A stretch of DNA of 64,000 nt from Giesbergeria sp. (GTDB taxonomy: Bacteria > Pseudomonadota > Gammaproteobacteria > Burkholderiales > Burkholderiaceae_C), in contig NZ_JAQUCA010000001.1 in the NCBI RefSeq assembly GCF_028686475.1, positions 1-64,000 of the forward strand, given 5' to 3'. A model generated the notes under the pieces. The model did not search any database and was not told the origin of the DNA. It saw nothing but the letters and a program-made list of their open reading frames with translations. Each line of letters opens with the position of its first letter. The stretch's first letter is position 1. Made by a program: the position numbers and the translations under genes. This document shows, piece by piece, positions 8,522 through 17,848 of this stretch.

Positions 8522-9007
8522 ATGGGTTTACTCGATTCGGTACTCGGTGCGGTGCTCAATGGCGCGGCACAAAACGGCAGCGCTGGCAGCCCGTTGGGCG
8601 GCGGCGGTCTGGGCAATTTGATAAGTATGGCCGCTAACAATCCGCAGTTGGTGCAAATAGTGCTGGAGCTGCTCGACCCGCAAAAAAGCCCCGTAGGCGG
8701 TCTGCCGGGGTTGTTGGAGCGGTTTCAGCAAGCCGGATTGGGCAATTTAGTGGCTTCGTGGTTGGGCAGTGGCCCCAATGCGGCCCTATCGGGCGATCAA
8801 CTGGGCCAGGTGTTGGGCGAGGGGCCATTGGCCCAGATAGCGGCACAGCTGGGTTTAGGCCAAAGCGATACCGCCAACCAGCTATCGCAACTGCTGCCCG
8901 GCTTGATTGACCAGCTCACGCCCAATGGCCAACTGCCAGCCAGCGTGCAAAGTGCGGCGCCAGAACTACTGGCGGTGCTGGGCAATTTGCTCAAGCCGCG
9001 CGGCTGA
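8522..9007 (+). CDS. yidB: YidB-family protein (DUF937)
   Basis: A 161-residue glycine/leucine-rich protein of unknown function. It opens with MGLLDSVLGAVL and ends with a conserved region from GLGNLVASWLGSGPNAALS, where GDQLGQVLG and LSQLLPGLIDQLTPNG are characteristic of the YidB family. AAGGAG sits about 7 nt before the ATG, which settles the start. A Gly/Ser-rich linker covers residues 16-35. No role is established; it stands alone between divergent thiL and a convergent protease gene. Confidence 0.85.
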   Translation: MGLLDSVLGAVLNGAAQNGSAGSPLGGGGLGNLISMAANNPQLVQIVLELLDPQKSPVGGLPGLLERFQQAGLGNLVASWLGSGPNAALSGDQLGQVLGEGPLAQIAAQLGLGQSDTANQLSQLLPGLIDQLTPNGQLPASVQSAAPELLAVLGNLLKPRG

Positions 9008-9013
9008 TAACGG

Positions 9014-12000
9014 TTACAAAAACTCCAATCCGTGGGCGGCCAAGGCCACCAAGTGGATGTGGTCTTGATTTGCGGGCATGGTGGCCACTGCCGTTAAAAG
9101 TGCGGCTTGGGTGTAAGCGCCACTGTCCATCAGCCCTGTCCATTGACCGATGATGGCATTGTCCAGCGGGGCATCGGTCACATTGCGGTACAGCCACTCG
9201 GCCAAGGCCCGATTGGAAGCGCCCCCGGCAAAGTCGCGCATGATTCCGGCATCCACCAGCACCGATGCGGCATCCGCCAAACTGTGCCCGGCATCCAAGT
9301 AATCCAGCAACACGCCCAGCAGAGGACGGTTGTCCAGCCATTCTGGCCCCAGCGCAGCCCCCACCAGCAGGGCGGCTTGGCCTCCGGCTTGGCGGACATC
9401 CATGTCCAAAGCCAGGTTCACATCCGCAAAACTGAGCCGCTCCACCGAGACCAAGGTGTCGATACCATCCAAGGCCAGCTGGTCGGTCAGCGTCCAGCGG
9501 TTATTGCTGCCGGTCAGGCTGTATTCACTGAGTGCACCGGCATACCAAGCCCAATCCACGCCAGCACCGCCATCGATCAGGTCATTGCCCGCACCACCTT
9601 CGATCCAATCGTTGCCCTCTAAGCCATAGATTTGCGAGCTGGCCGCCTCATCAATCAACACATCAGCCTGTGCCGTGCCTTGCAGCACGCCATAACCGCC
9701 TATGGTGGCACGCAAGGTGTAACTGCCGATGCCTGCATCGTAGTCCAGCGCCCCCAAGTAATAAGTGCCATTGCTCTGGGCGGTGAAGGTGATTTGGGCA
9801 TTGCGATTGCCACCACTTTCATCGTCAACACTGAGTTTGGTTAAATCTGGCCCATACAGCAGCAGATAAGGATCGTTCAGGCCCGTGCTGCCCGAGCGCG
9901 ACAGCGCAAAGGTGTAAGTCGTACCGGCTTGGAGTGCTACCTTGAATAAATCGGCATCATCCACGGTCTCGATGGTGCCTGCACTGGACTCCCCATTCAC
10001 CAGCACCACACCCGTGGTGCTGGCAGACCAAGGGTAATCGTCGGGTCGGAGGTGGGCGCTAAGCCGATAAGCGCCGGTGCCGGTGTCGTAGTCCACCGCC
10101 CCCAAATAATAGGTACCGCTGGTGCTGGCCGAGAAGGTAATTTTGGCATTGCCATCGCCGCCACTTTCGTCGTCAAAGTCCAACTCGGTCAGGTCAGGCC
10201 CGTACAGGAGCAGGTAAGGATCGCTCAAACCAGCATTGTCCGAGCGCGACAACGCAAAGGTGTAGGTACGCCCCGCCGTGAGGGTGACTTTGAACAAATC
10301 GGCATCCCCCACGGTGTTGATTTGGCCCACGGTAGCGCTACCACCGACCACCACTTGGCCGGTGGTGGCGGCAGACCAAGGGTAATCGTCTGGTGCTGTG
10401 ACGGCGCTGAGCTGGTAAGCCCCCGTGCCAGTGTGGTAATCCCACGCGGCCAGATAGTACAGGCCGCTGTTGCTGGCGGTATAGGTAATGGCAGCGTTGC
10501 CATCCCCAGCGCTGTCATCGTCATAGGTAATCAGCTCCACCCCGGCGCTGTAAAGTTGCAAATAGGGGTCCGTCAGCCCACCAGCGGTGCGCGCCAGTGT
10601 GAAGGTGTAACTGGTACCTGCGGTCAGATAGACCTTGAACAAATCGGCATCGTCTTGGTAGTTGATATTGCCTGTGGTAGCGGCTCCATTGGCTGTCACC
10701 AACCCAACGGTATTGGTCGAGTTGCTGTAATCGTCATTCAGCACCGGGGTGGCGGTGCTGAAGTTCCAGCTGCTACTGCCGACCACACCGGCAAAGGCAT
10801 TGCCCGCCAAGTCTTTCAGCGCCCCCGGTGCTATTTGCACGTAGTAACTGCCACCAGCGGCCAAATCAGCCGCTGGGTTGATGGTCACGCGGTTTCCCGA
10901 CACCGAGACTTGCGTGGCATCACTAACCGCTATCACCCGTGCCACACTGCCGTTGGCGTTGTAAATTACCACCTCACCGCTGCCCACCTGTACGGCTTCT
11001 GAAAAGGTCAACACCAAATTAGCCCCGGCGTCCACGGCGGTAGCATTGTCCGCCGGGGTTTGGCTGAGCAAGGTCGGGGCGGTACGGTCTTCGGTGTTGA
11101 GCAACTGTTCAGCCGGGCGCAGCACATCGCTAAACTGAAAATATTCGACATTTGAAAAAACGTTGGAATCGGTGGCCGCAGCAGCAATCGTGTACAGATT
11201 ACGCAGCGCATCGTAGTGGAAGCTGTAACTTTCCAAGGGGCCTGCCAACACGGCAATGTCATTGCCCGGCCCACCATCAATGCTGTCATTGCCCAAACCA
11301 CCAATCAACACATCGTCGCCCTCGCCCCCCAGAATAACATCATCTCCAGCACCGGCATCAATGCGGTTGGCAACAGCATTGCCGGTAATACGATCTGCAC
11401 CGCTGCCGGTGACCGCGTTTTCGATGACACAATCGTAGGCGATAGCCAAGTTGTAACTCATGTCATTGCACGAGGAGTAGCTACCCTCCAGCAACGATAA
11501 ATTGGAAGCACTGGCAAAGCCACCCAAGTTGATGGTATCTTGCCCAGCAGAATCAAAAATGGTCAGAATCGGGTATCGATTCAGCGTGAAATCGTACAAA
11601 TTGGCCGAGGTGCCGCTGATATTGCTGGCAAAGCCATACACGGTGTCCTCGGTGCGGGTGGTGCTGGAAGCACCATAGATGCGCTGAATCACTGCCACAT
11701 CATGGAGCATCGGGGTTTGGGGCGAGTAATACTCCCCGTTCGCCGCTTGCCAATCGGCCTGCATCACCTCATTCGAGCGCTGCGACGAAGAACCACGAGG
11801 CCCAAAATACGACATGACCGACAAAACGCTGGAGTCTTGAAACGACGAGGGCGCAAAGGCCCCCTCTCCGTTGTAATCGCCCATATGGTCTAGCCCGAGT
11901 GCATGGCCAATCTCATGGACCAGGGTGAAAAAACCATAGCTACCAATGTTTGGCGAAGTCAGGCTGGGTTCCGCCCCATTGAACCAGACGCTGCCTGCCG

Positions 12001-12298
12001 TGGGGTAATAGGCGTGCGCGTAGCCAATGTTCGAGCGCGTATAGGCAAACTCAATATTGGAGCCTGCGGTCGTGGTCTGCCGGACATTCGGGGCGATTAA
12101 ATCGTCCCAAGTTTGCAGCGCTTGCGCCATCAGAAGCTGTTGGTTCGCATTGGCCGCCCTGAACAAAGCCGCCTCGCCCTGCCCATAGGTTCCGCTGGGG
12201 CTGGCCGGAAACGCATAGGTAATGACACTGCCCGGCCATTGGCGGCCTGAGTTCAGTTGGGCATAGACCTGATCCAATGTCCAATAAGGAGTAGCCAT
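9014..12298 (-). CDS. Secreted serralysin-like RTX metalloprotease with three PPC-like repeats
   Basis: A large M10-type metzincin of about 1,094 residues. The zinc site HEIGHALGLDH is at about residues 128-138 and the Met-turn VMSYFG about 50 residues later. Nonapeptide RTX calcium-binding repeats follow (GAGDDVILGGEGDD), then a Big_5-like domain (PADNATAVDAGANLVLTFSE), three tandem PPC-like domains of about 117 residues, a second RTX block (GLEGNDWIEGGAGND) and a helical DUF4214-like end. There is no N-terminal signal, as expected for type I secretion, yet no transporter genes are near. The ATG at MATPYW is preferred; another start lies 8 codons upstream. Confidence 0.88.
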   Translation of the reverse strand: MATPYWTLDQVYAQLNSGRQWPGSVITYAFPASPSGTYGQGEAALFRAANANQQLLMAQALQTWDDLIAPNVRQTTTAGSNIEFAYTRSNIGYAHAYYPTAGSVWFNGAEPSLTSPNIGSYGFFTLVHEIGHALGLDHMGDYNGEGAFAPSSFQDSSVLSVMSYFGPRGSSSQRSNEVMQADWQAANGEYYSPQTPMLHDVAVIQRIYGASSTTRTEDTVYGFASNISGTSANLYDFTLNRYPILTIFDSAGQDTINLGGFASASNLSLLEGSYSSCNDMSYNLAIAYDCVIENAVTGSGADRITGNAVANRIDAGAGDDVILGGEGDDVLIGGLGNDSIDGGPGNDIAVLAGPLESYSFHYDALRNLYTIAAAATDSNVFSNVEYFQFSDVLRPAEQLLNTEDRTAPTLLSQTPADNATAVDAGANLVLTFSEAVQVGSGEVVIYNANGSVARVIAVSDATQVSVSGNRVTINPAADLAAGGSYYVQIAPGALKDLAGNAFAGVVGSSSWNFSTATPVLNDDYSNSTNTVGLVTANGAATTGNINYQDDADLFKVYLTAGTSYTFTLARTAGGLTDPYLQLYSAGVELITYDDDSAGDGNAAITYTASNSGLYYLAAWDYHTGTGAYQLSAVTAPDDYPWSAATTGQVVVGGSATVGQINTVGDADLFKVTLTAGRTYTFALSRSDNAGLSDPYLLLYGPDLTELDFDDESGGDGNAKITFSASTSGTYYLGAVDYDTGTGAYRLSAHLRPDDYPWSASTTGVVLVNGESSAGTIETVDDADLFKVALQAGTTYTFALSRSGSTGLNDPYLLLYGPDLTKLSVDDESGGNRNAQITFTAQSNGTYYLGALDYDAGIGSYTLRATIGGYGVLQGTAQADVLIDEAASSQIYGLEGNDWIEGGAGNDLIDGGAGVDWAWYAGALSEYSLTGSNNRWTLTDQLALDGIDTLVSVERLSFADVNLALDMDVRQAGGQAALLVGAALGPEWLDNRPLLGVLLDYLDAGHSLADAASVLVDAGIMRDFAGGASNRALAEWLYRNVTDAPLDNAIIGQWTGLMDSGAYTQAALLTAVATMPANQDHIHLVALAAHGLEFL
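9690..10740 (-). repeat. Three tandem ~350-bp coding repeats (PPC-like domains)
   Basis: The repeats fall at about 9690-10040, 10041-10390 and 10391-10740 inside the metalloprotease gene. Each encodes DADLFKV, an AG(T/R)(S/T)YTF segment, DPYL(Q/L)LY, a D-rich turn (DDESGG in two) and YYL.A.DY. The first two units on the DNA (the C-terminal two in the protein) are most alike, suggesting a recent internal duplication. Unit edges are approximate. Confidence 0.85.
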
Positions 12299-12397
12299 AA
12301 AAATCGCTCCGTATCTGCCCAATCTGGCAAGCTGTGTGCAACGATTCTAGCGCTGCACCACCGCTGCGGATACGCTTGCATCGTGCTGGGCAGGGGC

Positions 12398-12427
12398 AAA
12401 AAAATAGCGGGAGGTTCACTCCCGCTA
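12398..12427 (-). terminator. Rho-independent terminator of pckG
   Basis: Perfect 9-bp stem TAGCGGGAG / CTCCCGCTA (12405-12413 with 12419-12427), 5-nt loop, followed on the minus strand by seven T residues. It lies about 50 bp past the pckG stop. Confidence 0.92.
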
Positions 12428-12479
12428 AATTAGCGCTGCCACGGCACTACCGGCAGGCACCAGCAGTGCGCCCTCTGGA

Positions 12480-14351
12480 TTAAAGGGCGGCCAAACGTTG
12501 CTCCAGTGCGTTCTTGGTGTCAATCAACGCTTGTGGCATGTGGTACGACAGCAGCTCAAAGTGCGCGTCGTGTGACTTGAATTCTTGCTCCCAAGCGGCC
12601 TTGTCGATGCTGGTCACGGTGTTGAACTGCTCGGCGCTGAACTCCAAGCCGGTCCAGGTGATTTCGGCATACTGGGGTGCAATCCCGAACATGGTCTCTT
12701 GGCCTTGGGCTTGACCTTCGATGCGGTCGAGCATCCACTTGAGTACGCGCATGTTGTCGCCATAGCCGGGCCAAACAAACTTGCCAGCCTCGTCCTTGCG
12801 GAACCAGTTGACGCAGAAAATCTTGGGCAGGGTGTGGCCCGATTCTTCCAGCTTGTGTTCCATATCCAGCCAGTGCTGGAAGTAGTCGCTCATGTTGTAG
12901 CCGCAGAAGGGCAGCATGGCGAACGGGTCACGGCGCACCACGCCTTGGGCGCCAAAGGCGGCGGCGGTGGTTTCCGAACCCATCGTGGCGGCCATATAGA
13001 CACCTTCCATCCAAGTGCGCGCTTCGGTCACCAGCGGCACGGTGGTGGAGCGGCGGCCACCGAAGATGAAAGCGTCAATCGGCACACCAGCGGGGTCGTC
13101 CCATTGGGCATCCAAGGCGGGGTTGTTGGTGGCAGCCACGGTAAAGCGGGCGTTGGGGTGGGCCGCCTTAGCGCCGGTTTCTTTGGCAATGGCGGGTGTC
13201 CAGTCTTTGCCTTGCCAGTCGATCAGATGCTCAGGGGTCTTGCCAGCATCTTTTTCCATGCCTTCCCACCACACATCGCCATCGTCGGTCAGGGCCACGT
13301 TGGTGAAGATGACGTTCTTGTCCAAACTGGCCATGCAGTTGGGGTTGGTCAGAGTGTTGGTGCCGGGGGCCACGCCAAAGTAACCGGCTTCGGGGTTGAT
13401 GGCGTACATCTTGCCGTCGGCATGGGGCTTAATCCAGGCGATGTCGTCACCAATGGTGGTGACTTTCCAGCCGTCAAAACCCGCTGGGGGCACCAGCATG
13501 GAGAAGTTAGTCTTGCCGCAGGCGCTAGGGAAGGCGGCAGCGATATGGTATTTTTTTCCTTGGGGGTTGGTCACGCCCAAAATCAGCATGTGTTCGGCCA
13601 GCCAGCCTTGGTCGCGGCCCATGTTCGAGGCGATACGCAGCGCCAAGCACTTTTTGCCCAGCAGCGCATTGCCGCCGTAGCCAGAGCCGTAAGACCAGAT
13701 TTCGCGTGTTTCGGGGTAATGCACGATGTACTTGACCTTGGGGTTGCAAGGCCAAGAGGTTTCGTCTTTTTGGCCTTCGGCCAAGGGTGCGCCTACGGTG
13801 TGCATGCAAGGCACAAACTCGCCATCCACGCCCAGCACGTCATAGACGGCCTTGCCCATGCGCGTCATGAGCTTTTGGTTCACGGCCACGTAGGCGCTAT
13901 CGGTCAGCTCGACACCAATGTGGGCAATGTGGCTGCCCAGTGGGCCCATGCTAAACGGCACCACGTACATGGTGCGGCCTTGCATACAACCGTCAAACAA
14001 GGGGTTGAGGGTGGCGCGCATCTCTGCGGGCTCCATCCAGTTGTTGGTCGGGCCAGCGTCTTCTTTTTTGGCCGAGCAGATGTAGGTACGGTCTTCGACA
14101 CGGGCTACGTCAGACGGGTCCGACCAGGCCAAAAAGCTGCCGGGGCGCTTGGCAGGGTTGAGCTTTTTGAAGGTGCCAGCGTCCACCAGTTGTTGGCACA
14201 GGCGGTCGTATTCTTCTTGCGAGCCATCGCACCAAACGATGTTGGCGGGCTTGCACAGGGCGACCATATCGGCCACCCAAGCCAATAGGCGGGCATTTTT
14301 GACGTAACTGGGGGCGTTGATATTCAAGCCCTGCATGGTAGGTGCGTTCAT
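12480..14351 (-). CDS. pckG: Phosphoenolpyruvate carboxykinase (GTP)
   Basis: PckG converts oxaloacetate and GTP to phosphoenolpyruvate, CO2 and GDP, the entry to gluconeogenesis. The 623-residue protein has the GTP-type signature [13 protein letters not shown] (P-loop with the hyper-reactive cysteine), the Mn-binding IGDDIAW, the nucleotide loop [11 protein letters not shown], and the substrate arginine region in [16 protein letters not shown]. The start is the ATG at MNAPTMQGL, preceded by GAAGGA. It is monocistronic, with a terminator downstream and a hairpin in the leader. Confidence 0.97.
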   Translation of the reverse strand: MNAPTMQGLNINAPSYVKNARLLAWVADMVALCKPANIVWCDGSQEEYDRLCQQLVDAGTFKKLNPAKRPGSFLAWSDPSDVARVEDRTYICSAKKEDAGPTNNWMEPAEMRATLNPLFDGCMQGRTMYVVPFSMGPLGSHIAHIGVELTDSAYVAVNQKLMTRMGKAVYDVLGVDGEFVPCMHTVGAPLAEGQKDETSWPCNPKVKYIVHYPETREIWSYGSGYGGNALLGKKCLALRIASNMGRDQGWLAEHMLILGVTNPQGKKYHIAAAFPSACGKTNFSMLVPPAGFDGWKVTTIGDDIAWIKPHADGKMYAINPEAGYFGVAPGTNTLTNPNCMASLDKNVIFTNVALTDDGDVWWEGMEKDAGKTPEHLIDWQGKDWTPAIAKETGAKAAHPNARFTVAATNNPALDAQWDDPAGVPIDAFIFGGRRSTTVPLVTEARTWMEGVYMAATMGSETTAAAFGAQGVVRRDPFAMLPFCGYNMSDYFQHWLDMEHKLEESGHTLPKIFCVNWFRKDEAGKFVWPGYGDNMRVLKWMLDRIEGQAQGQETMFGIAPQYAEITWTGLEFSAEQFNTVTSIDKAAWEQEFKSHDAHFELLSYHMPQALIDTKNALEQRLAAL

Positions 14352-14441
14352 CGGGGAGAGTCCTTCAATTAAAAAACGGTTTTTCAAAAAAAGCAAACCC
14401 ATCAGTGCTGCGCTGTCTTTGAAAAAACGGCTTGAAAGGCA

Positions 14442-14485
14442 CCAGCCGCCACGCTAGGCAAAGGTAAACCTAGCCCGGCGGCTGG
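14442..14485. promoter_or_regulatory. Two-part hairpin between fmdB and pckG
   Basis: An outer 9-bp stem CCAGCCGCC / GGCGGCTGG (14442-14450 with 14477-14485) encloses an inner 6-bp stem GCTAGG / CCTAGC (14453-14458 with 14469-14474), separated by a 2x2 internal loop. It lies 90 bases upstream of the pckG start. No T-run follows directly on either strand, so it is not a classical terminator. It could act in the pckG 5' leader or as a weak fmdB terminator. Confidence 0.5.
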
Positions 14486-14560
14486 GAGTGACGATTTTAT
14501 GAAGTCGCCCGAATTTTGTCTTTGCCTTATCGGCTATATTTATGCAAAAAAAGCATCACT

Positions 14561-14785
14561 TTATGCAAATGGACAAGCACCCGGCCCGCCGGGGCTATGG
14601 CAACTGCCACAAGGATTGCTGGGCAGGGGCACGGTGCGGGCGGCCTCGTTGGTGGTAGCAAACACCGACAATTGCTTGGCTAACTGTTGCGAATGGCACT
14701 GCGGGCATTCGGGCGCGCTGCCTGAGCGCACCAGGGTTTCAAAGGCGTGGCCACAGTCTTGGCAGGCGTATTCGTAGATGGGCAT
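14561..14785 (-). CDS. FmdB-family zinc-ribbon regulatory protein
   Basis: A 74-residue protein opening with [16 protein letters not shown]. Two CxxC pairs (CQDC and CPQC) form a zinc ribbon, and the tail carries another cysteine cluster (CGSC) rich in Gly and Pro. FmdB proteins are annotated as putative regulators after the formamidase operon of Methylophilus, but the real role is unsettled. The gene is divergent from recQ. Confidence 0.88.
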   Translation of the reverse strand: MPIYEYACQDCGHAFETLVRSGSAPECPQCHSQQLAKQLSVFATTNEAARTVPLPSNPCGSCHSPGGPGACPFA

Positions 14786-14909
14786 AGATGTATTTTGCTA
14801 GTGGAGAAAAGCGCTATTTTTCCGCAATAAGGGCCGCAGCGCACAATAGCGCGATGGTTTGCCACCGCTGCACCACTTTCCCCTGCACTTTCCTATAAAG
14901 GCCCTTGCT

Positions 14910-16787
14910 GTGTCCGCTGCTCTTTCGGTTTTGAACCACACTTTTGGCTATCCGCAGTTTCGTGGCTCGCAACAGGCGATTGTGGAGCATGTAATTGCTG
15001 GCGGCGATGCCTTGGTGTTGATGCCCACCGGCGGCGGCAAATCATTGTGCTACCAAATACCGGCCATTGTGCGCCAGCAGCAGGGCCAAGGCGTGGCGAT
15101 TGTGGTCTCGCCCTTGATTGCCCTGATGCAAGACCAAGTGGGTGCGCTGCACGAGGCCGGGGTGGAGGCCGCCTTCCTCAATTCAACACTCGATTGGCAG
15201 CAAGCCCAAGACGTAGAACAGCGCCTGCGTAGCGGTACCATCACCCTGCTGTATGCCGCCCCCGAGCGCGTGAATACGCCGCGCTTTTTAGCGCTGCTGG
15301 ATGCACTGCACCAACAAGGCGGCTTGGGCCTGTTTGCGATTGACGAAGCCCATTGCGTGAGCCAATGGGGCCATGACTTCCGCCCCGAATACCGCGCCCT
15401 GAGCGTACTGCACGAGCGCTACCCCAGCGTGCCGCGCATCGCCCTGACGGCCACCGCTGATGCCCTGACGCGCGCCGACATCATCGAGCGCTTGCAGCTG
15501 GAAGAGGCGCGCTTGTTCGTGAGCAGTTTTGACCGGCCCAATATCCGCTACACCATTGCCGAAAAGGGCAAAGATGTGACCGGCCAGTTGCTGCGCTTCA
15601 TCAAAGAAGAGCATCTGGGCGATGCTGGGGTGGTGTATTGCCAATCGCGCAAACGGGTCGAAGAGCTGGCCGCCGTGCTGGCCCATGCGGGCATCAACGC
15701 CCTGCCCTACCATGCCGGTTTGCCTGCTGAATTGCGTCAACAACACCAAAACCGCTTTTTGCGCGAAGATGGCATCGTCATGGTGGCCACCATCGCCTTT
15801 GGCATGGGCATTGATAAGCCCGATGTGCGCTTTGTCGGCCATGTGGATATGCCCAAAAACATCGAGGGCTATTACCAAGAAACGGGCCGTGCGGGCCGTG
15901 ATGGCTTGGCGGCCCATGCGTGGATGGCCTATGGTCTGAGCGATGTAGTCAACCAACGGCGCATGATTGACGAAAGCCCGGCCGCAGAGGAGTTTAAGCA
16001 GGCGTTGCGCGGCAAATTAGAAGCCCTGCTGGCGCTGGCCGAAGCCACCGATTGCCGCCGCGTGCGCCTGCTGGCCTATTTTGACGAAGCCTCCGCGCCC
16101 TGCGGCAATTGTGATAACTGCCTGCACCCACCCGAAGTGTGGGATGCCACCGATTGCGCGCGCAAGTTGCTATCGACCATCTACCGCATCCAGCAGGCCA
16201 GCGGCCTCAATTTTGGTACCCAGCACACGCTGGATGTGTTGCGTGGCAAAAGCACCGAAAAAATCGTGCAACACGGCCACGACAAGCTCTCTACCTTTGG
16301 CATGGGGCCAGAATTTACCGAACTGCAATTGCGCGCCGTGCTGCGCCAGTTGCTGGCCACCGGCGCGGTAGGCTTGCACAAAGTGCAATTGGACAACGGC
16401 CACAGCTTTGATACCCTGTGCCTGACCGATGCCTCGCGCGCCGTGCTGCGCGGCGAGCGACAGGTGCGTCTGCGTGCCTCGGTGGTGGCCCCGACCAGCG
16501 GACGCGAACGCACACAGCGCCAGCGCCGTCCAGCCGCCAGCCTGCCCCCAGTGGCCGAGGGCCTAGACCAAGCCGCTTTGGCGCGTTTTATCAACCTCAA
16601 GGCGTGGCGCGCGGAAGTGGCACGTGAGCATGGCTTACCCGCCTATGTCATTTTTCATGATGCCACGCTGGCCGCGATTGCCCAGCAGCAGCCGCGCACG
16701 CTGGCCGATTTACAAGGCATCAGCGGCATGGGGGCTAAAAAGTTGCAAGCCTATGGGGGCGAGGTATTGCGGGTGTGTGGGGGGTAG
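14910..16787 (+). CDS. recQ: ATP-dependent DNA helicase RecQ
   Basis: RecQ unwinds DNA 3'-5' in recombination repair and fork restart. Walker A is PTGGGKSLCYQ, the DEAH box DEAHCVSQWGHDFRPEY includes the aromatic-rich loop, and motif VI is QETGRAGRDG. The zinc-binding and winged-helix (RQC) region has CGNCDNC, and a C-terminal HRDC domain covers the last 80 residues. I chose the GTG with AAAGG eight bases upstream; an earlier TTG would add 17 poorly conserved residues. The length of 625 is typical. Confidence 0.95.
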   Translation: MSAALSVLNHTFGYPQFRGSQQAIVEHVIAGGDALVLMPTGGGKSLCYQIPAIVRQQQGQGVAIVVSPLIALMQDQVGALHEAGVEAAFLNSTLDWQQAQDVEQRLRSGTITLLYAAPERVNTPRFLALLDALHQQGGLGLFAIDEAHCVSQWGHDFRPEYRALSVLHERYPSVPRIALTATADALTRADIIERLQLEEARLFVSSFDRPNIRYTIAEKGKDVTGQLLRFIKEEHLGDAGVVYCQSRKRVEELAAVLAHAGINALPYHAGLPAELRQQHQNRFLREDGIVMVATIAFGMGIDKPDVRFVGHVDMPKNIEGYYQETGRAGRDGLAAHAWMAYGLSDVVNQRRMIDESPAAEEFKQALRGKLEALLALAEATDCRRVRLLAYFDEASAPCGNCDNCLHPPEVWDATDCARKLLSTIYRIQQASGLNFGTQHTLDVLRGKSTEKIVQHGHDKLSTFGMGPEFTELQLRAVLRQLLATGAVGLHKVQLDNGHSFDTLCLTDASRAVLRGERQVRLRASVVAPTSGRERTQRQRRPAASLPPVAEGLDQAALARFINLKAWRAEVAREHGLPAYVIFHDATLAAIAQQQPRTLADLQGISGMGAKKLQAYGGEVLRVCGG

Positions 16788-16852
16788 GCAGCGCCAGCAG
16801 GTTGCCTTGCTGTGCAGCGCAATCACGGTGGCACCGGTGCATTTTTCCAATG

Positions 16853-16888
16853 AAAAACCCCGCCAACTGGTTTCAGCTGGCGGGGTTT
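16853..16888 (-). terminator. Rho-independent terminator of tRNA-Met
   Basis: Perfect 11-bp stem AAACCCCGCCA / TGGCGGGGTTT (16855-16865 with 16878-16888), with a T-run on the minus strand. It follows the tRNA 3' end by 11 bp. Confidence 0.88.
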
Positions 16889-16899
16889 GTTCGGGTGTG

Positions 16900-16976
16900 T
16901 GGTGGTGATAGGTGGATTTGAACCACCGACATCAGCATTATGAATGCTGCGCTCTAACCAACTGAGCTATATCACC
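16900..16976 (-). tRNA. tRNA-Met (CAT), elongator
   Basis: A 77-nt cloverleaf on the minus strand. Acceptor GGTGATA pairs with TATCACC, the anticodon stem CAGCA/TGCTG holds loop TTCATAA with anticodon CAT, the T-arm contains GGTTCAAATCC, and CCA is encoded. The A-T base pair at the end of the acceptor stem and the lack of a C1-A72 mismatch argue against the initiator tRNA. A CAT anticodon could also mark tRNA-Ile(k2C), but the body looks like tRNA-Met. Confidence 0.93.
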
Positions 16977-16987
16977 GAACGACCAAG

Positions 16988-17017
16988 ATTATAGCGCAAA
17001 AATTATTGGTGTGTGAA
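16988..17017 (-). promoter_or_regulatory. Sigma-70-type promoter of tRNA-Met
   Basis: On the minus strand TTCACA (-35, 17012-17017) and TATAAT (-10, 16988-16993) are separated by 18 bp. The -10 ends 11 bases before the mature tRNA. The -35 lies in the end of the crotonase gene. Confidence 0.6.
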
Positions 17018-17782
17018 GACGGCCTTGCGCTTGTTGACAAAAGCGTCCATGCCTTCTTTTTGGTCAGAAGTGGCAAACAAAGAGTGGAACAAGCGGCGCT
17101 CGAACGTGATGCCATCGGCCAAGCTGCCTTCAAAAGCGCGGTTGACCGATTCTTTGGCTGCCATGACAGCAATTTGTGAGAAGTCGCTGATGATGAGGGC
17201 GGCACCCAAGGCTTCTTCTTGCAGTTTGTCCGCTGCGACGACGCGGCTGACCAAGCCAGCGCGTTCGGCTTCTTCGGCGTTCATCATGCGGCCGGTCAGG
17301 GCCATGTCCATCGCTTTGGCTTTGCCCACAGCGCGCGGCAGGCGTTGCGTACCGCCAGCACCGGGAATCACGCCCAGCTTGATTTCTGGTTGGCCAAACT
17401 TGGCGTTGTCGGCAGCAATGATGAAATCGCACATCATGGCCAATTCGCAGCCACCGCCCAAGGCAAAACCACTGACAGCGGCAATTACGGGCTTGCGAAT
17501 GGTGCGGATGGTTTCCCAGTTGCGCGTGATGTATTCGCCCTTATAGACATCGGCAAAGCTGTAAGTGGCCATCGCGCCAATGTCTGCGCCTGCGGCAAAG
17601 GCTTTTTCGCTGCCCGTGATGATCATGCAGCCGATTTTTTCGTCGGCATCAAAGGCTTTGAGGGCTGCGCCCAGCTCGTCCATCAGTTGGTCGTTCAGGG
17701 CGTTGAGTTGCTTGGGGCGGTTCAGGGTGATGATGCCGACTTTTTCGGCTTCGACGCGCACTTCAATCATTTCGTAGCTCAT
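17003..17782 (-). CDS. Enoyl-CoA hydratase/isomerase (crotonase family)
   Basis: A 259-residue crotonase. The first oxyanion-hole segment is [11 protein letters not shown] and the second [14 protein letters not shown]. The catalytic glutamates of true hydratases appear in the last segment of [11 protein letters not shown] and [19 protein letters not shown]. It hydrates trans-2-enoyl-CoA in beta-oxidation or a related degradative route. The N-terminus [20 protein letters not shown] is standard. Single gene; no beta-oxidation partners are adjacent, so chain-length preference is unknown. Confidence 0.93.
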   Translation of the reverse strand: MSYEMIEVRVEAEKVGIITLNRPKQLNALNDQLMDELGAALKAFDADEKIGCMIITGSEKAFAAGADIGAMATYSFADVYKGEYITRNWETIRTIRKPVIAAVSGFALGGGCELAMMCDFIIAADNAKFGQPEIKLGVIPGAGGTQRLPRAVGKAKAMDMALTGRMMNAEEAERAGLVSRVVAADKLQEEALGAALIISDFSQIAVMAAKESVNRAFEGSLADGITFERRLFHSLFATSDQKEGMDAFVNKRKAVFTHQ

Positions 17783-17848
17783 GGTATCTCCTAGGGTTTA
17801 TGGGGAATGCAGCCCGCCAATATAACCAAGCTGCAAGACAGCTCGGTT

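Noticed and set aside
9690-10740. ~350-bp repeats considered as a repeated mobile element
   Set aside because: They are diverged, in frame and encode protein domains, so they are domain duplications.
12585-14288. A long open frame (567 codons) on the plus strand
   Set aside because: It is antiphase to pckG on the opposite strand, with His/Gly-rich low-complexity translation and no family motifs; GC-rich genes often leave such shadows.
16900-16976. tRNA with CAT anticodon considered as initiator tRNA
   Set aside because: The acceptor stem is fully paired from the first base pair, unlike initiator tRNA.
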